Below are positions 17,489 to 26,185 of a stretch of 64,000 nt of DNA, one piece after another (positions within the stretch are counted from its first letter, which is position 1; each line of letters starts with the position of its first letter). Source of the stretch: an uncultured Pelagibacteraceae bacterium (GTDB lineage Bacteria > Pseudomonadota > Alphaproteobacteria > Pelagibacterales > Pelagibacteraceae); contig CACBMB010000005.1 in the NCBI GenBank assembly GCA_902540275.1, positions 45,324 to 109,323 on the forward strand, read 5' to 3'. Made by a program: the position numbers and the translations under genes. The notes below the pieces were generated by a model. The model was not told where the DNA came from. It did not search any database and saw only the letters and a program-made list of their open reading frames with translations.

Positions 17489-19135
17489 ATGATCTTATCA
17501 ACAGATCAGAAAATTAAATTAAAGCAGCTTTTTGAAAATAAAAAATTTTCAGAAATAGAGCGTTTTGTTGAGAGTTTGGGCGATCTTAAAAAACTTCCTA
17601 GCAACATATTAAATCTTTATGCCACCTCTAAAGCTTTAAATGAAAATTCAAAAATTAACGATTATAAACTTTCAGCTTATTGTTTTGAGAAAATTTATTT
17701 AGAAAATAATTCTAACCGCGATGCTTTTTATAATTTAATAATAGTAAGTGTAAAAGCCACTTATTTTGAATATTTAGAAGAACATATAATTAAAGAATAT
17801 AATCTTAATAATAAAGATCCAAAAATTTTAGAAGGTTTAGCGAAGATGCATTTTTTTTACAATAATATGGAGAAAGCTTCTTTTTTTTACGAGAAACTTT
17901 TAGAAATAAATCCAAACTTTAAAAATATTTGGTCAAGTTTTTTAGCCAGTTTAAATTATCACAATAAATATGATCAAAAAAAATATTTAGAATTTTGTAA
18001 TAAATTTGATCAATTTTTAAAATTAGAAATAGATGAATTTACACCAAATGTAAAAAAAAATGAAAAAATTAAGGTTGGTTTTTTATCAGCTGATTTTAAA
18101 TATCACTCTGTTTCTTTATTTTTAAATGATTTAATTAAAAAATTAAATAAAGCGGAATTTGAATTGTTTGCCATAAGTAATTTAGAAAAAAACAACCACG
18201 ATGAAATGACAAATGATTTAAAGGACAACTTTGACCAGTGGTATGAGGTAAGTGATACTAGTGATATTGAGACTGTAAAACTCATAAGATCATTTAACTT
18301 AGACATATTAATAGATCTTGCGGGACATACTTACAAAAATAGGGTTAGCGTGATTAGAGCTAGATGTGCACCAAAACAAATATTATGGCTTGGTTACAAC
18401 AACTCTTTGGGAGTTGAAAACATAGATTACATTATTGCTGATCCTAATTTAGTAAAAAAAGAGGAATATAAATTTTATAAAGAAAAAATTATTTTTATGC
18501 CGAAAATTTGGAATGCATTATCGAAACCTATTAATTTACCTGAAATAAATTTTTATCCAGATAAAGATAATCGCTTCAGATATGGATCTTTTAACAACTT
18601 TCAGAAAATTTCGTCAGAAACAATAAAAACTTGGTCAAAAATATTAAAAGATGGTGATGCTAAATTAATATTGAAAAGTTCCACAAGTTTTGATGAAAAA
18701 AATTTAAATAAATATTTAATTAATAAATTCAAAAAATTAAATATTGGAGAAGATAAAATTGAGATATTAAGTAGAAAAAAAACTTATTCAGAACATCTTG
18801 AAAGTTACAATAAAATAGATTTGTCTTTGGATACATTTCCATACCCAGGAGTCACGACAAGCTTCGAGTCAGTTTCTATGGGAACTCCTGTTTTGACAAT
18901 GAAAGGTTTTAATTTTAATTCAAGATGTGGTGAAAGTATCAATAAAAATTTAAATTTAGAATATTTTATAGCGAATAATGAAGATGATTATATTGATAAA
19001 GCTTTGAAGATCAAAAAAGAAAATAAAATAGACCAAAAATATAAACAAAATTTAAGATCAGAAGCTCTTGAATCTTGTCTCTTTGATACAGAAACGTTTG
19101 CAAAAGACTTTGGAAGGCTGTTAAAGTCTCTTTGA
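17489..19135 (+). CDS. TPR-containing O-GlcNAc transferase-like (SPINDLY/GT41) glycosyltransferase
   Basis: The 548-residue product has TPR-like helices at about 40-165 (for example ILEGLAKMHFFYNNMEKASFFYEKLLEINPN) and a C-terminal GT41 catalytic region from about 190. This includes KVGFLSADFKYHSVSLFL with H206, DLAGHT (296-301), RCAPKQILWLGYNNSLG, IIADPNLV, FRYGSFNNFQKIS and SLDTFPYPGVTTSFESVSMGTPVLT. GT41 enzymes transfer GlcNAc or fucose to Ser/Thr of proteins; the donor and target here are unknown. It lies between rho and mnmE, a junction where most alphaproteobacteria have no such gene, and looks AT-richer than its neighbours by eye, so it may be an insertion. The stop TGA overlaps the mnmE ATG by one base. 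Confidence 0.87.
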   Translation: MILSTDQKIKLKQLFENKKFSEIERFVESLGDLKKLPSNILNLYATSKALNENSKINDYKLSAYCFEKIYLENNSNRDAFYNLIIVSVKATYFEYLEEHIIKEYNLNNKDPKILEGLAKMHFFYNNMEKASFFYEKLLEINPNFKNIWSSFLASLNYHNKYDQKKYLEFCNKFDQFLKLEIDEFTPNVKKNEKIKVGFLSADFKYHSVSLFLNDLIKKLNKAEFELFAISNLEKNNHDEMTNDLKDNFDQWYEVSDTSDIETVKLIRSFNLDILIDLAGHTYKNRVSVIRARCAPKQILWLGYNNSLGVENIDYIIADPNLVKKEEYKFYKEKIIFMPKIWNALSKPINLPEINFYPDKDNRFRYGSFNNFQKISSETIKTWSKILKDGDAKLILKSSTSFDEKNLNKYLINKFKKLNIGEDKIEILSRKKTYSEHLESYNKIDLSLDTFPYPGVTTSFESVSMGTPVLTMKGFNFNSRCGESINKNLNLEYFIANNEDDYIDKALKIKKENKIDQKYKQNLRSEALESCLFDTETFAKDFGRLLKSL

Positions 19136-20466
19136 TGACAATTTACGCTCTTTCGTCGGGCCCAGGTGTATCTGGAGTTGCTATAGTAAGAATTTCTGGC
19201 CCAGAGGCTCCTGAGATTATAAAATCTTTAACAGGGAAAGATATTCCAAGTCCAAGAATAGCAACTCTTCGAAAAATAAACAATATCAACACTTCTGAGC
19301 TAATTGATGAAGGGATAATATTGTGGTTTCCTGGTCCAGAGAGCTACACAGGTGAGGATATGGCTGAAATACACATACATGGTGGTAAAGCGGTGATCCA
19401 GGCTCTATTAAATACAATTTCTAAAGTAAAAAACTGTAGATTGGCTGAACCTGGTGAGTTTACTAAGTTAGCTTTTCAAAATGGAAAAATAAATTTACTC
19501 AAAGCTGAAAGTATTGCTGATTTAATTTCAGCAGAAACTGAAATTCAAAGATTACAGGCAATTAAAATTATGAAAGGCAAATCTTCAGAGAAATTTAATG
19601 AACTAAGAGATAAATTATTAAAGATTCTATCTTTTGTCGAAGCTAAAATTGATTTTCCCGAAGAAGATCTACCGGATGAAAATATTAAAAAGATCAAAAA
19701 AGATACAAATGATGTTTTGGTCGAAATAAAAAAAATAATAAATGATCATAAAATTGGTGAGATTATTCGTGAAGGTTTTAAAATTGCAATTGTGGGGCCA
19801 ACTAATGCAGGTAAATCTAGTTTATTAAATAATTTATCTAAAAGAGAAGTTGCTATAGTTTCTGAAACAGCCGGGACAACGAGAGATGTAATTGAAACTC
19901 ATTTAAATATTGATGGTTACCCCGTTATTATTTCCGATACGGCTGGTATAAGAAATTCAAAAGATGAAATAGAGAAGAAAGGAATTAAATTATCTCTTAT
20001 TAAGGCTGAAAACGCAGACCTTAAACTAGTAGTGATTGATGCTAAAAGTGTTGATTTAAGCGGTTTTTTAGGGGATTTATTAAAAAAGAACGCAATATTA
20101 GTTGTAAATAAATCTGATTTATTAGATGGAGAATTAAGCTCAGAAATAATTAAACAAGATCATATTTTAATTTCATTGAAAAATAATCACAACATAGAGA
20201 AACTAATAATGAAAATAAAAGATAAATTAAAAAATGAATTTATATCAGAGGGAGATATTTTAATAACTAGAGAACGACACAGACAACATTTGATTCAATG
20301 TGTTGAATACCTAAACAACTTTTCTGACAAAAATGATAAAAAAGATTTTGATAAAGCTGCTGAGGATCTACGTTTAGCTACCCGACATTTGGGGATGATT
20401 GTAGGAAAGGTAGATGTAGAGGAGATATTAGGTAGTATTTTCAACGATTTTTGTATAGGAAAATAA
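19135..20466 (+). CDS. mnmE: tRNA modification GTPase MnmE (TrmE)
   Basis: MnmE works with MnmG to make the carboxymethylaminomethyl group at U34 of tRNAs. The 443-residue product has an N-terminal folate-binding domain (TIYALSSGPGVSGVAIVRISG), a helical domain, and an inserted G domain with P-loop GPTNAGKSSLLN at about 220-231, DTAGIR and NKSD. The C-terminal FCIGK carries the catalytic cysteine. I chose ATG 19135, which sits in the overlap with the upstream stop, over the in-frame TTG three bases earlier. mnmG follows after 116 bases. Confidence 0.97.
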   Translation: MTIYALSSGPGVSGVAIVRISGPEAPEIIKSLTGKDIPSPRIATLRKINNINTSELIDEGIILWFPGPESYTGEDMAEIHIHGGKAVIQALLNTISKVKNCRLAEPGEFTKLAFQNGKINLLKAESIADLISAETEIQRLQAIKIMKGKSSEKFNELRDKLLKILSFVEAKIDFPEEDLPDENIKKIKKDTNDVLVEIKKIINDHKIGEIIREGFKIAIVGPTNAGKSSLLNNLSKREVAIVSETAGTTRDVIETHLNIDGYPVIISDTAGIRNSKDEIEKKGIKLSLIKAENADLKLVVIDAKSVDLSGFLGDLLKKNAILVVNKSDLLDGELSSEIIKQDHILISLKNNHNIEKLIMKIKDKLKNEFISEGDILITRERHRQHLIQCVEYLNNFSDKNDKKDFDKAAEDLRLATRHLGMIVGKVDVEEILGSIFNDFCIGK

Positions 20467-20582
20467 TATGAATTTTACTAGTATTTTTAGCATATCAAGT
20501 TTAATTATTGTTGATAAATAAAGCTTATCTAAGAATAAAACACAAATCTTGTAAAATTTTTAATCGAATATAAATTTAGATC
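20467..20582. other. Non-coding gap between mnmE and mnmG
   Basis: 116 AT-rich bases without a credible gene. It holds a weak 5-base inverted repeat (GATAA at 20513-20517, TTATC at 20525-20529) and TATAAA at 20569-20574, which could be a -10 element for mnmG, though no good -35 at normal spacing was seen. Confidence 0.4.
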
Positions 20583-22454
20583 ATGAAAAAAAATTTATTT
20601 TTCGATGTGGTTGTTATCGGTGGAGGGCATGCAGGTTGTGAAGCTGCTGCAGCGTCTGCGCGACTTGGAGTCAACACTGCCCTATTCACTCACAACAAAA
20701 ACACTATAGGAGAAATGTCATGTAATCCTGCGATTGGTGGTTTAGGAAAAGGTCATCTGGTGAGAGAAATAGATGCTTTGGACGGGGTTATGGGTGAGGT
20801 AGCTGACAAGTCAGGAATACAGTTTAGATTACTAAATCGGAGTAGAGGTCCAGCTGTAAGAGGCCCTAGAACACAATCTGATAGATCATTATATCGACAA
20901 TTTATGCAAGAAAAGCTTGCAAACTATTGTAATTTAAGCATTTTTTCCGATCCTGTTGTAAAGTTTATTTTTTTAAATAATGCGATAAGTGGTTTTACAA
21001 CATCAAAAGGCAATAAAGTAAGTTGTAACAAATTAATTTTAACAACCGGAACTTTTTTAAATGGATTGATACATATTGGTGATGAAAGAACACCAGCAGG
21101 TCGTTTTAATGAAAAACCAAGCACTGGTTTGAGTGAACAGTTAGAGAAGTATAGTTTCAAAATAAGTAGATTAAAAACTGGGACACCGCCAAGGCTAGAC
21201 TCAAGAACTATTAATTTTAAAAATTTAGAGAAACAATTTGCAGATGATGATCCGTATTTTTTTTCTTTCTTAACAAAAAAAAATTTAAACCGGCAAGTAT
21301 CTTGCGCTATGACCTATACTAACGAAAAGGTTCATAAGATTATTGAGAAGAATTTGTCTAAAAGTGCAATGTATTCAGGAAGCATACAAGGTGTTGGGCC
21401 AAGATATTGTCCTTCAATAGAGGATAAAATAGTAAAATTTTCTGATAAGACCAGGCATCAAATTTTTTTAGAGCCAGAAGGTCTTAATGATCATACTATT
21501 TACCCAAACGGTATATCTAATTCACTACCTGAGGTAGTACAAGAAGAAATTCTCAACAATATCAATGGTTTAGAACATGTAAAAATTATTAGACCAGGAT
21601 ATGCCATAGAATATGACTATATTGATCCGAGAGAGCTTTTTTTAACACTGGAAACAAAAAAAATTAAGAATTTATATTTTGCGGGTCAAATTAATGGAAC
21701 CACAGGGTACGAAGAGGCAGCTGCCCAAGGTCTTATAGCTGGAATAAATGCTGCTCTTTCTATCAAAAAAATGGAACCTTTTATTTTGGATAGGTCTGAT
21801 GCTTATATAGGTGTAATGATAGATGATTTGGTGACTAAGGGAGTTGCTGAACCCTACAGGATGTTTACTTCTCGAGCCGAGTATAGACTAAGTCTTAGAT
21901 CTGATAATGCAGATCTGAGACTTACTCATAAAGGGATTAAGATCGGATTAATCTCCAGTTTAAGAAAAGAGTTTTTTGAGGATAAATTCAGTAAATTGGG
22001 TAAAATATCCCTTCAAATGTCTAATTTAAACATATCTCCAACAAAGGCAGATAAATTTGGAATAAAAATTGCAAAAGATGGTATCTTTAGATCTGCTGAG
22101 GAAATATTAACGCAAAAAGATGTTAATATGAGAAAAATTAGGGATATTTGGCCAGAAATTTCTAATTATGGGGCTGAGATTGATGAGCAACTAGAGATTA
22201 ATTCTCATTACAGAGGGTATTTGAAAAAGCAAAAAGCTGATATTCTAGCTTTCAAAAGAGATGAGAATTTATCTATACCAGATAATATTGATTATGACCA
22301 ATTTTCAGGCCTATCTAACGAAGTTAAGGCTAAATTTAAGGAAATAAGGCCCAAAACTATGGGTCAGGCACTAAGAATTGACGGAATTACTCCTGCTGCT
22401 GTATATATTTTGTTGTCACACGTCAAAAGAAAGTCTATTAAGCATATAGCTTAA
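20583..22454 (+). CDS. mnmG: tRNA uridine-5-carboxymethylaminomethyl modification enzyme MnmG (GidA)
   Basis: MnmG is the FAD-dependent partner of MnmE. The 623-residue product has the FAD loop [13 protein letters not shown] at 10-22, [35 protein letters not shown], the family signature [27 protein letters not shown], and the C-terminal helical region ending [10 protein letters not shown] that binds tRNA and MnmE. The length matches the family. It is followed by rsmG with a one-base overlap and belongs to the origin-proximal mnmE-mnmG-rsmG-parAB block. Confidence 0.98.
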   Translation: MKKNLFFDVVVIGGGHAGCEAAAASARLGVNTALFTHNKNTIGEMSCNPAIGGLGKGHLVREIDALDGVMGEVADKSGIQFRLLNRSRGPAVRGPRTQSDRSLYRQFMQEKLANYCNLSIFSDPVVKFIFLNNAISGFTTSKGNKVSCNKLILTTGTFLNGLIHIGDERTPAGRFNEKPSTGLSEQLEKYSFKISRLKTGTPPRLDSRTINFKNLEKQFADDDPYFFSFLTKKNLNRQVSCAMTYTNEKVHKIIEKNLSKSAMYSGSIQGVGPRYCPSIEDKIVKFSDKTRHQIFLEPEGLNDHTIYPNGISNSLPEVVQEEILNNINGLEHVKIIRPGYAIEYDYIDPRELFLTLETKKIKNLYFAGQINGTTGYEEAAAQGLIAGINAALSIKKMEPFILDRSDAYIGVMIDDLVTKGVAEPYRMFTSRAEYRLSLRSDNADLRLTHKGIKIGLISSLRKEFFEDKFSKLGKISLQMSNLNISPTKADKFGIKIAKDGIFRSAEEILTQKDVNMRKIRDIWPEISNYGAEIDEQLEINSHYRGYLKKQKADILAFKRDENLSIPDNIDYDQFSGLSNEVKAKFKEIRPKTMGQALRIDGITPAAVYILLSHVKRKSIKHIA

Positions 22455-23101
22455 TGGATAGTGCAATTTTAAATTCTTACTCAAAAATTTCCAATTTAAA
22501 TGTTTCACGTGAAACTTGTAATGAGCTTGAAAGCCTAATTACAATGATACAAGAAAAAAATAAGGAAATTAATATAATTAGCAAAAAAATGTCTGAAAAA
22601 GAGGCTATAAGAGAACGACATATAATAGATTCAGCGCAAATTATTGATTTTGTTGATTTAAATTGCAATACAACCACAGATTTAGGAACAGGTGGTGGAA
22701 TGCCAGGCTTAATTATTGCTATCGTAATGAAACATATGAAAAATAGTATGAAAATTAATCTTTATGAAAAAAGCTTTCATAAATGTGTTTTTTTAAAAGA
22801 AGTTTCAAAAAAATTAAACTTGAACACTGAAGTTATTCACAAAGATATTTTTGAAATTAAAAATGTTGAGACTGGAACAATAATGTCGAGAGCTTTTAAA
22901 CCAATGCCAGTGATTCTTGATTTAGTAAATGAAAATTTTAAAAGATATAAAAACATAATTTTATTTATGGGAAATTCAGGTAGAAAAATATTGAATGAAA
23001 CTCTCAAAGAGTGGGATTTAGATTATGAGGAAAAAAAAAGTTTAACTAATAATAATTCATTTATATTAAATATAAAAAAAATTAAAAATAAGATCTCATG
23101 A
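22454..23101 (+). CDS. rsmG: 16S rRNA (guanine-527-N7)-methyltransferase RsmG (GidB)
   Basis: RsmG methylates G527 of 16S rRNA using SAM. The 215-residue product has NVSRETCNELESL near the N-terminus, INIISKKMSEKEAIRERHIIDS, the SAM loop TTDLGTGGGMPGL, and MSRAFKPMP, all typical. Its 5' region contains a parS-like palindrome (22501-22516), so the codons for NVSRET do double duty as a centromere site, as in other alphaproteobacterial rsmG genes. The 3' end overlaps parA by 4 bases. Confidence 0.95.
   Translation: MDSAILNSYSKISNLNVSRETCNELESLITMIQEKNKEINIISKKMSEKEAIRERHIIDSAQIIDFVDLNCNTTTDLGTGGGMPGLIIAIVMKHMKNSMKINLYEKSFHKCVFLKEVSKKLNLNTEVIHKDIFEIKNVETGTIMSRAFKPMPVILDLVNENFKRYKNIILFMGNSGRKILNETLKEWDLDYEEKKSLTNNNSFILNIKKIKNKIS
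22501..22516. promoter_or_regulatory. parS: parS centromere site inside rsmG
   Basis: TGTTTCACGTGAAACT matches the bacterial parS consensus TGTTTCACGTGAAACA at 15 of 16 positions; the core TTTCACGTGAAA is a perfect palindrome. It lies about 0.6 kb before parA and 8.8 kb from the probable origin. No second copy was noticed by eye in the window. Confidence 0.92.
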
Positions 23102-23892
23102 AAATTATTTCAATTATAAATCAAAAGGGCGGGGTTGGTAAAACAACAACAGTTATAAATTTAGCTTCAGCACTGTCGCAACAAGGTAAAAAAATACTGG
23201 TAATCGATCTTGATCCACAAGGAAACGCCACTACAGGATTAGGATTATCTAATACAGAACAATCAAGCCAAACAATTTATGGAATTCTTAATGGTATGAT
23301 GTCAATTTCTGATGTCATTAAAAATACAAAATTTGAAAATTTAGATTTGATAACATCAAATGTAGATTTATCGGGCTTAGAGGTTGAAACTGCAGGAGAC
23401 AGCGATAGGGCCTTTATTTTAAAGACTAAATTAGCCGCATATTTAAAGGATTCTAGAGCGCTATACGATTATATCCTTATTGATTGTCCTCCTTCTTTGA
23501 GTTTATTGACAGTAATGGCTCTTGTATCGTCAAATTCATTATTGGTGCCACTTCAAACCGAATTCTTTGCTTTAGAGGGATTAACTCAACTAATGAAAAC
23601 AATTGAAAGAATTAAAATTAATTTAAATCCAAATCTTGAGATACAAGGAATTTTATTAACAATGTATGATAAAAGAAATAAGCTATCTTCACAAGTTGAA
23701 CAAGAAGCAAGGGATTATTTTAAAGATAAAGTTTATCAAACAGTTATACCAAGAAATGTTAGATTATCTGAAGCCCCATCTCATGGTGTTCCAGTGCTCG
23801 TATATGATAAAAATTGTCCGGGTAGTAAATCTTATTATAACTTTACTGATGAATTTATTAATCAAGAAGGAAAAATTGGGAGCGCTGCATAG
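23098..23892 (+). CDS. parA: Chromosome partitioning ATPase ParA
   Basis: ParA is the Walker-type ATPase that moves ParB-parS complexes apart after replication. The 264-residue product has the deviant Walker A KGGVGKTT at 10-17, LVIDLDPQGNATTGLG, YDYILIDCPPSLSLLT (Walker B), FFALEGLTQLMKTIERI and the end VRLSEAPSHGVPVLVYD. It lacks the N-terminal DNA-binding extension of plasmid P1-type ParA. It overlaps rsmG by 4 bases and parB by one. Confidence 0.97.
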   Translation: MKIISIINQKGGVGKTTTVINLASALSQQGKKILVIDLDPQGNATTGLGLSNTEQSSQTIYGILNGMMSISDVIKNTKFENLDLITSNVDLSGLEVETAGDSDRAFILKTKLAAYLKDSRALYDYILIDCPPSLSLLTVMALVSSNSLLVPLQTEFFALEGLTQLMKTIERIKINLNPNLEIQGILLTMYDKRNKLSSQVEQEARDYFKDKVYQTVIPRNVRLSEAPSHGVPVLVYDKNCPGSKSYYNFTDEFINQEGKIGSAA

Positions 23893-24737
23893 TGAATTCA
23901 AAAATTAAAAAAGGTTTAGGACGAGGATTATCTTCTTTAATTGGTGAAACTAAAATAGAAACAGCTACAAATAAAGCTTTAATTGGTGAGTTAAGTCCAA
24001 ACAAATTTCAACCAAGAAAAAATTTTGATGAGGAGAGCCTTAATGAGTTAACTAATTCTATTAAAGAAAGAGGTGTTATTCAGCCTATTATTGTCAGAAA
24101 ATCTTTAGACAATAAAACAAAATTTGAAATTGTAGCTGGTGAGAGAAGGTGGTTAGCAGCACAAAAAGCTAAACTTCATGAGGTTCCTATTGTTATTACC
24201 GATATTGATGACTTGAAATCCTTGGAATTTGCTATAGTTGAAAATGTTCAAAGAAATGATCTTAATCCTTTAGAAGAGGCTCAAGGTTATAAAAGGTTAA
24301 TAGATGAATTTTCATATGATCAAGAAAAAGTTTCTAAATTTATTGGAAAAAGCAGAAGTTATATAACTAACTCACTTCGTCTACTTACTTTGCCTGATGA
24401 AATTTTTAAAATGATTGAAAAAAAACAATTAACTCCAGGTCATGCCAAAATTTTAGTTGGACTAGAAAATGCAGTTTTCATTGCAAACAAAATAATTGAA
24501 AAAAAACTATCTGTGAGACAAAGCGAAAAATTTGTAAAAATATTTAAACCAAAAAAAAAGAATGTTTCAAACTCAAAAGATTTAAATATTAAAGATCTTG
24601 AAATGTCTATATCATCTAAGATTGGTTTAAAAATTGATATTCAAAATAAGAAAAATAATAAAGGTAGAATATCTATAGAATACAAGGATTTAGATCAATT
24701 GAATAAAATTATAGAAATCTTAAAAAATAATTATTAA
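23892..24737 (+). CDS. parB: Chromosome partitioning protein ParB
   Basis: ParB binds parS and spreads as a CTP-dependent clamp. The 281-residue product starts at GTG 23892 with KKGLGRGLSSLIGE, the usual N-terminal ParA-interaction box. The CTP-binding motifs GERRWLA (83-89) and ENVQRNDLNPLEEA follow, then a helix-turn-helix (EKVSKFIGKSRSYITNSLRLL) and a C-terminal dimerisation segment after a lysine-rich linker. Its stop codon abuts that of convergent holA with no spacer. Confidence 0.97.
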   Translation: MNSKIKKGLGRGLSSLIGETKIETATNKALIGELSPNKFQPRKNFDEESLNELTNSIKERGVIQPIIVRKSLDNKTKFEIVAGERRWLAAQKAKLHEVPIVITDIDDLKSLEFAIVENVQRNDLNPLEEAQGYKRLIDEFSYDQEKVSKFIGKSRSYITNSLRLLTLPDEIFKMIEKKQLTPGHAKILVGLENAVFIANKIIEKKLSVRQSEKFVKIFKPKKKNVSNSKDLNIKDLEMSISSKIGLKIDIQNKKNNKGRISIEYKDLDQLNKIIEILKNNY

Positions 24738-25724
24738 TTATACTTTTGCTGTATTAAAAATAAAATTAGTTAAAATTTTATTTGAATTTTCAAAATTTTT
24801 TTTAATCAATAATTCATTATCATTTATAACTTCTAGTAAAGTTTCTATATTTTTATCAGGCCACTTTGAAATTTGTTCCTTTATAATTTCTTTATCTTTC
24901 CAAAAAATTGTTGGCTTAAAAGTAGATATGCCAATATCAATATTTTTAGTTTTTTTAACATGATCTCTTATTTTGATTAACCTTTTAACTTTATTCAAAA
25001 AGGTTCTAATTATTAAAATTGTATCCTCATTAGTAAAATTATTTTCATTTAATATCAGATTAATTTTATTCTTTTTTTTTGCTAAACAAAAATCTACTAG
25101 TTCTGAAATATTATCTTTTTCATATGTGTTAATTAATTTTAAAATATCATCTGAGTTTATTTTATCTCTAGAAACAGTTAAATTCTCAATTTTCGATAAC
25201 TCTTTTTTGATATTATACCTATCTCCATTTCCTCTCTCGATAATAATATTTATTATTTCTTGAGATGTAGGAATTTTATGTTTTTTAAAAAAATCATTTA
25301 TAAAAAATGTTAATGTCTTATGGTCATCAGGGTAAAAAGCAACACAAACTGTTTTTTTATTTTTCTCAAATAAATTTCTTATTTTTGATTTTTTCTCCAA
25401 ATTTTCAGATATAAAAACTATAGCTAAATCTTTAATTTCCCTTTCAATAATTTCTTTTGCAATATTGTGAGATTTATCAGTAGTTCTTGATATTATTAAT
25501 AATTTTTCATTATCAAAAAATGATTGAGATAAAATCTGATCAAAGAAATTTTTTTCATTTTTCAGAATCTCATTTTCCTCATATCTAAATATTTTATTTA
25601 AATAATTGGGCTTAATTTTTTCATCAATTATTTGGTTTATTTGAGCTAAGTTATTTCCATAAAATAGATAATGTTTATTTTTTTTATAATCAAATTTTTT
25701 CAATTCGTAGGATTTGAGGATCAT
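24738..25724 (-). CDS. holA: DNA polymerase III delta subunit
   Basis: The delta subunit opens the beta clamp during clamp loading. The 328-residue product has YLFYGNNLAQINQIIDEKI at the start, an AAA-like region with LLIISRTTDKS, and the C-terminal helical domain with KRLIKIRDHVKKTKNI and PTIFWKDKEIIKEQISKW. The sequence is divergent, but length and the parB-holA-lptE-leuS neighbourhood known in alphaproteobacteria support the call. Its start overlaps the lptE stop by 4 bases. Confidence 0.87.
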   Translation of the reverse strand: MILKSYELKKFDYKKNKHYLFYGNNLAQINQIIDEKIKPNYLNKIFRYEENEILKNEKNFFDQILSQSFFDNEKLLIISRTTDKSHNIAKEIIEREIKDLAIVFISENLEKKSKIRNLFEKNKKTVCVAFYPDDHKTLTFFINDFFKKHKIPTSQEIINIIIERGNGDRYNIKKELSKIENLTVSRDKINSDDILKLINTYEKDNISELVDFCLAKKKNKINLILNENNFTNEDTILIIRTFLNKVKRLIKIRDHVKKTKNIDIGISTFKPTIFWKDKEIIKEQISKWPDKNIETLLEVINDNELLIKKNFENSNKILTNFIFNTAKV

Positions 25725-26185
25725 TCTATTGTTCCTAAAAAGTTATTTATTTCTAGTAAAATTTCGTCAATTAAACTATTCATTAAAACATTTTCATATT
25801 GCTTTAACTCAAACTTACTATCTAAATTATTATAATTTGTATTTTTTTCAAAAATACTAGATTTAATATTTTGATTATTTTCAAAAATATCTAATTTAAC
25901 ACTGATTTTCATTGAGAAACTTGCATCTTCCCCAGCAGTGTTCTTTGAACTAACTTTTTTAATAAATGTGCTATTTACTTGAACATTAAATAATCTTGAT
26001 GAATTTTCTTTATCTTGATATCTGGAAAAGAATTTCTCTAATCTATTATTTATTTTATCATTTCCTTCTGCATCAATTTCGACAATTTCAAAATTAGTAT
26101 TATTTATATTGTTAATGACTTTGTATCCGCAAGATGTAAGTAAGATTAAATTAATGATATAAAAAAAAATTAATATATTTTTCAT
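25721..26185 (-). CDS. lptE: LptE-like LPS-assembly lipoprotein
   Basis: LptE plugs the LptD barrel that inserts LPS into the outer membrane. The 154-residue product has a lipoprotein signal peptide ending in LLTSCGYK, where LTSC is the lipobox and CGY is typical of LptE. The body is small and beta-rich ([23 protein letters not shown], then [20 protein letters not shown]). The call depends strongly on its place between holA and leuS. Start and stop overlap leuS and holA by 4 bases. Confidence 0.8.
   Translation of the reverse strand: MKNILIFFYIINLILLTSCGYKVINNINNTNFEIVEIDAEGNDKINNRLEKFFSRYQDKENSSRLFNVQVNSTFIKKVSSKNTAGEDASFSMKISVKLDIFENNQNIKSSIFEKNTNYNNLDSKFELKQYENVLMNSLIDEILLEINNFLGTIE

Noticed and set aside
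20468..20521. Small frame starting ATG 20468 after mnmE
   Set aside because: Fewer than 20 codons, no ribosome binding site and no recognisable motif.
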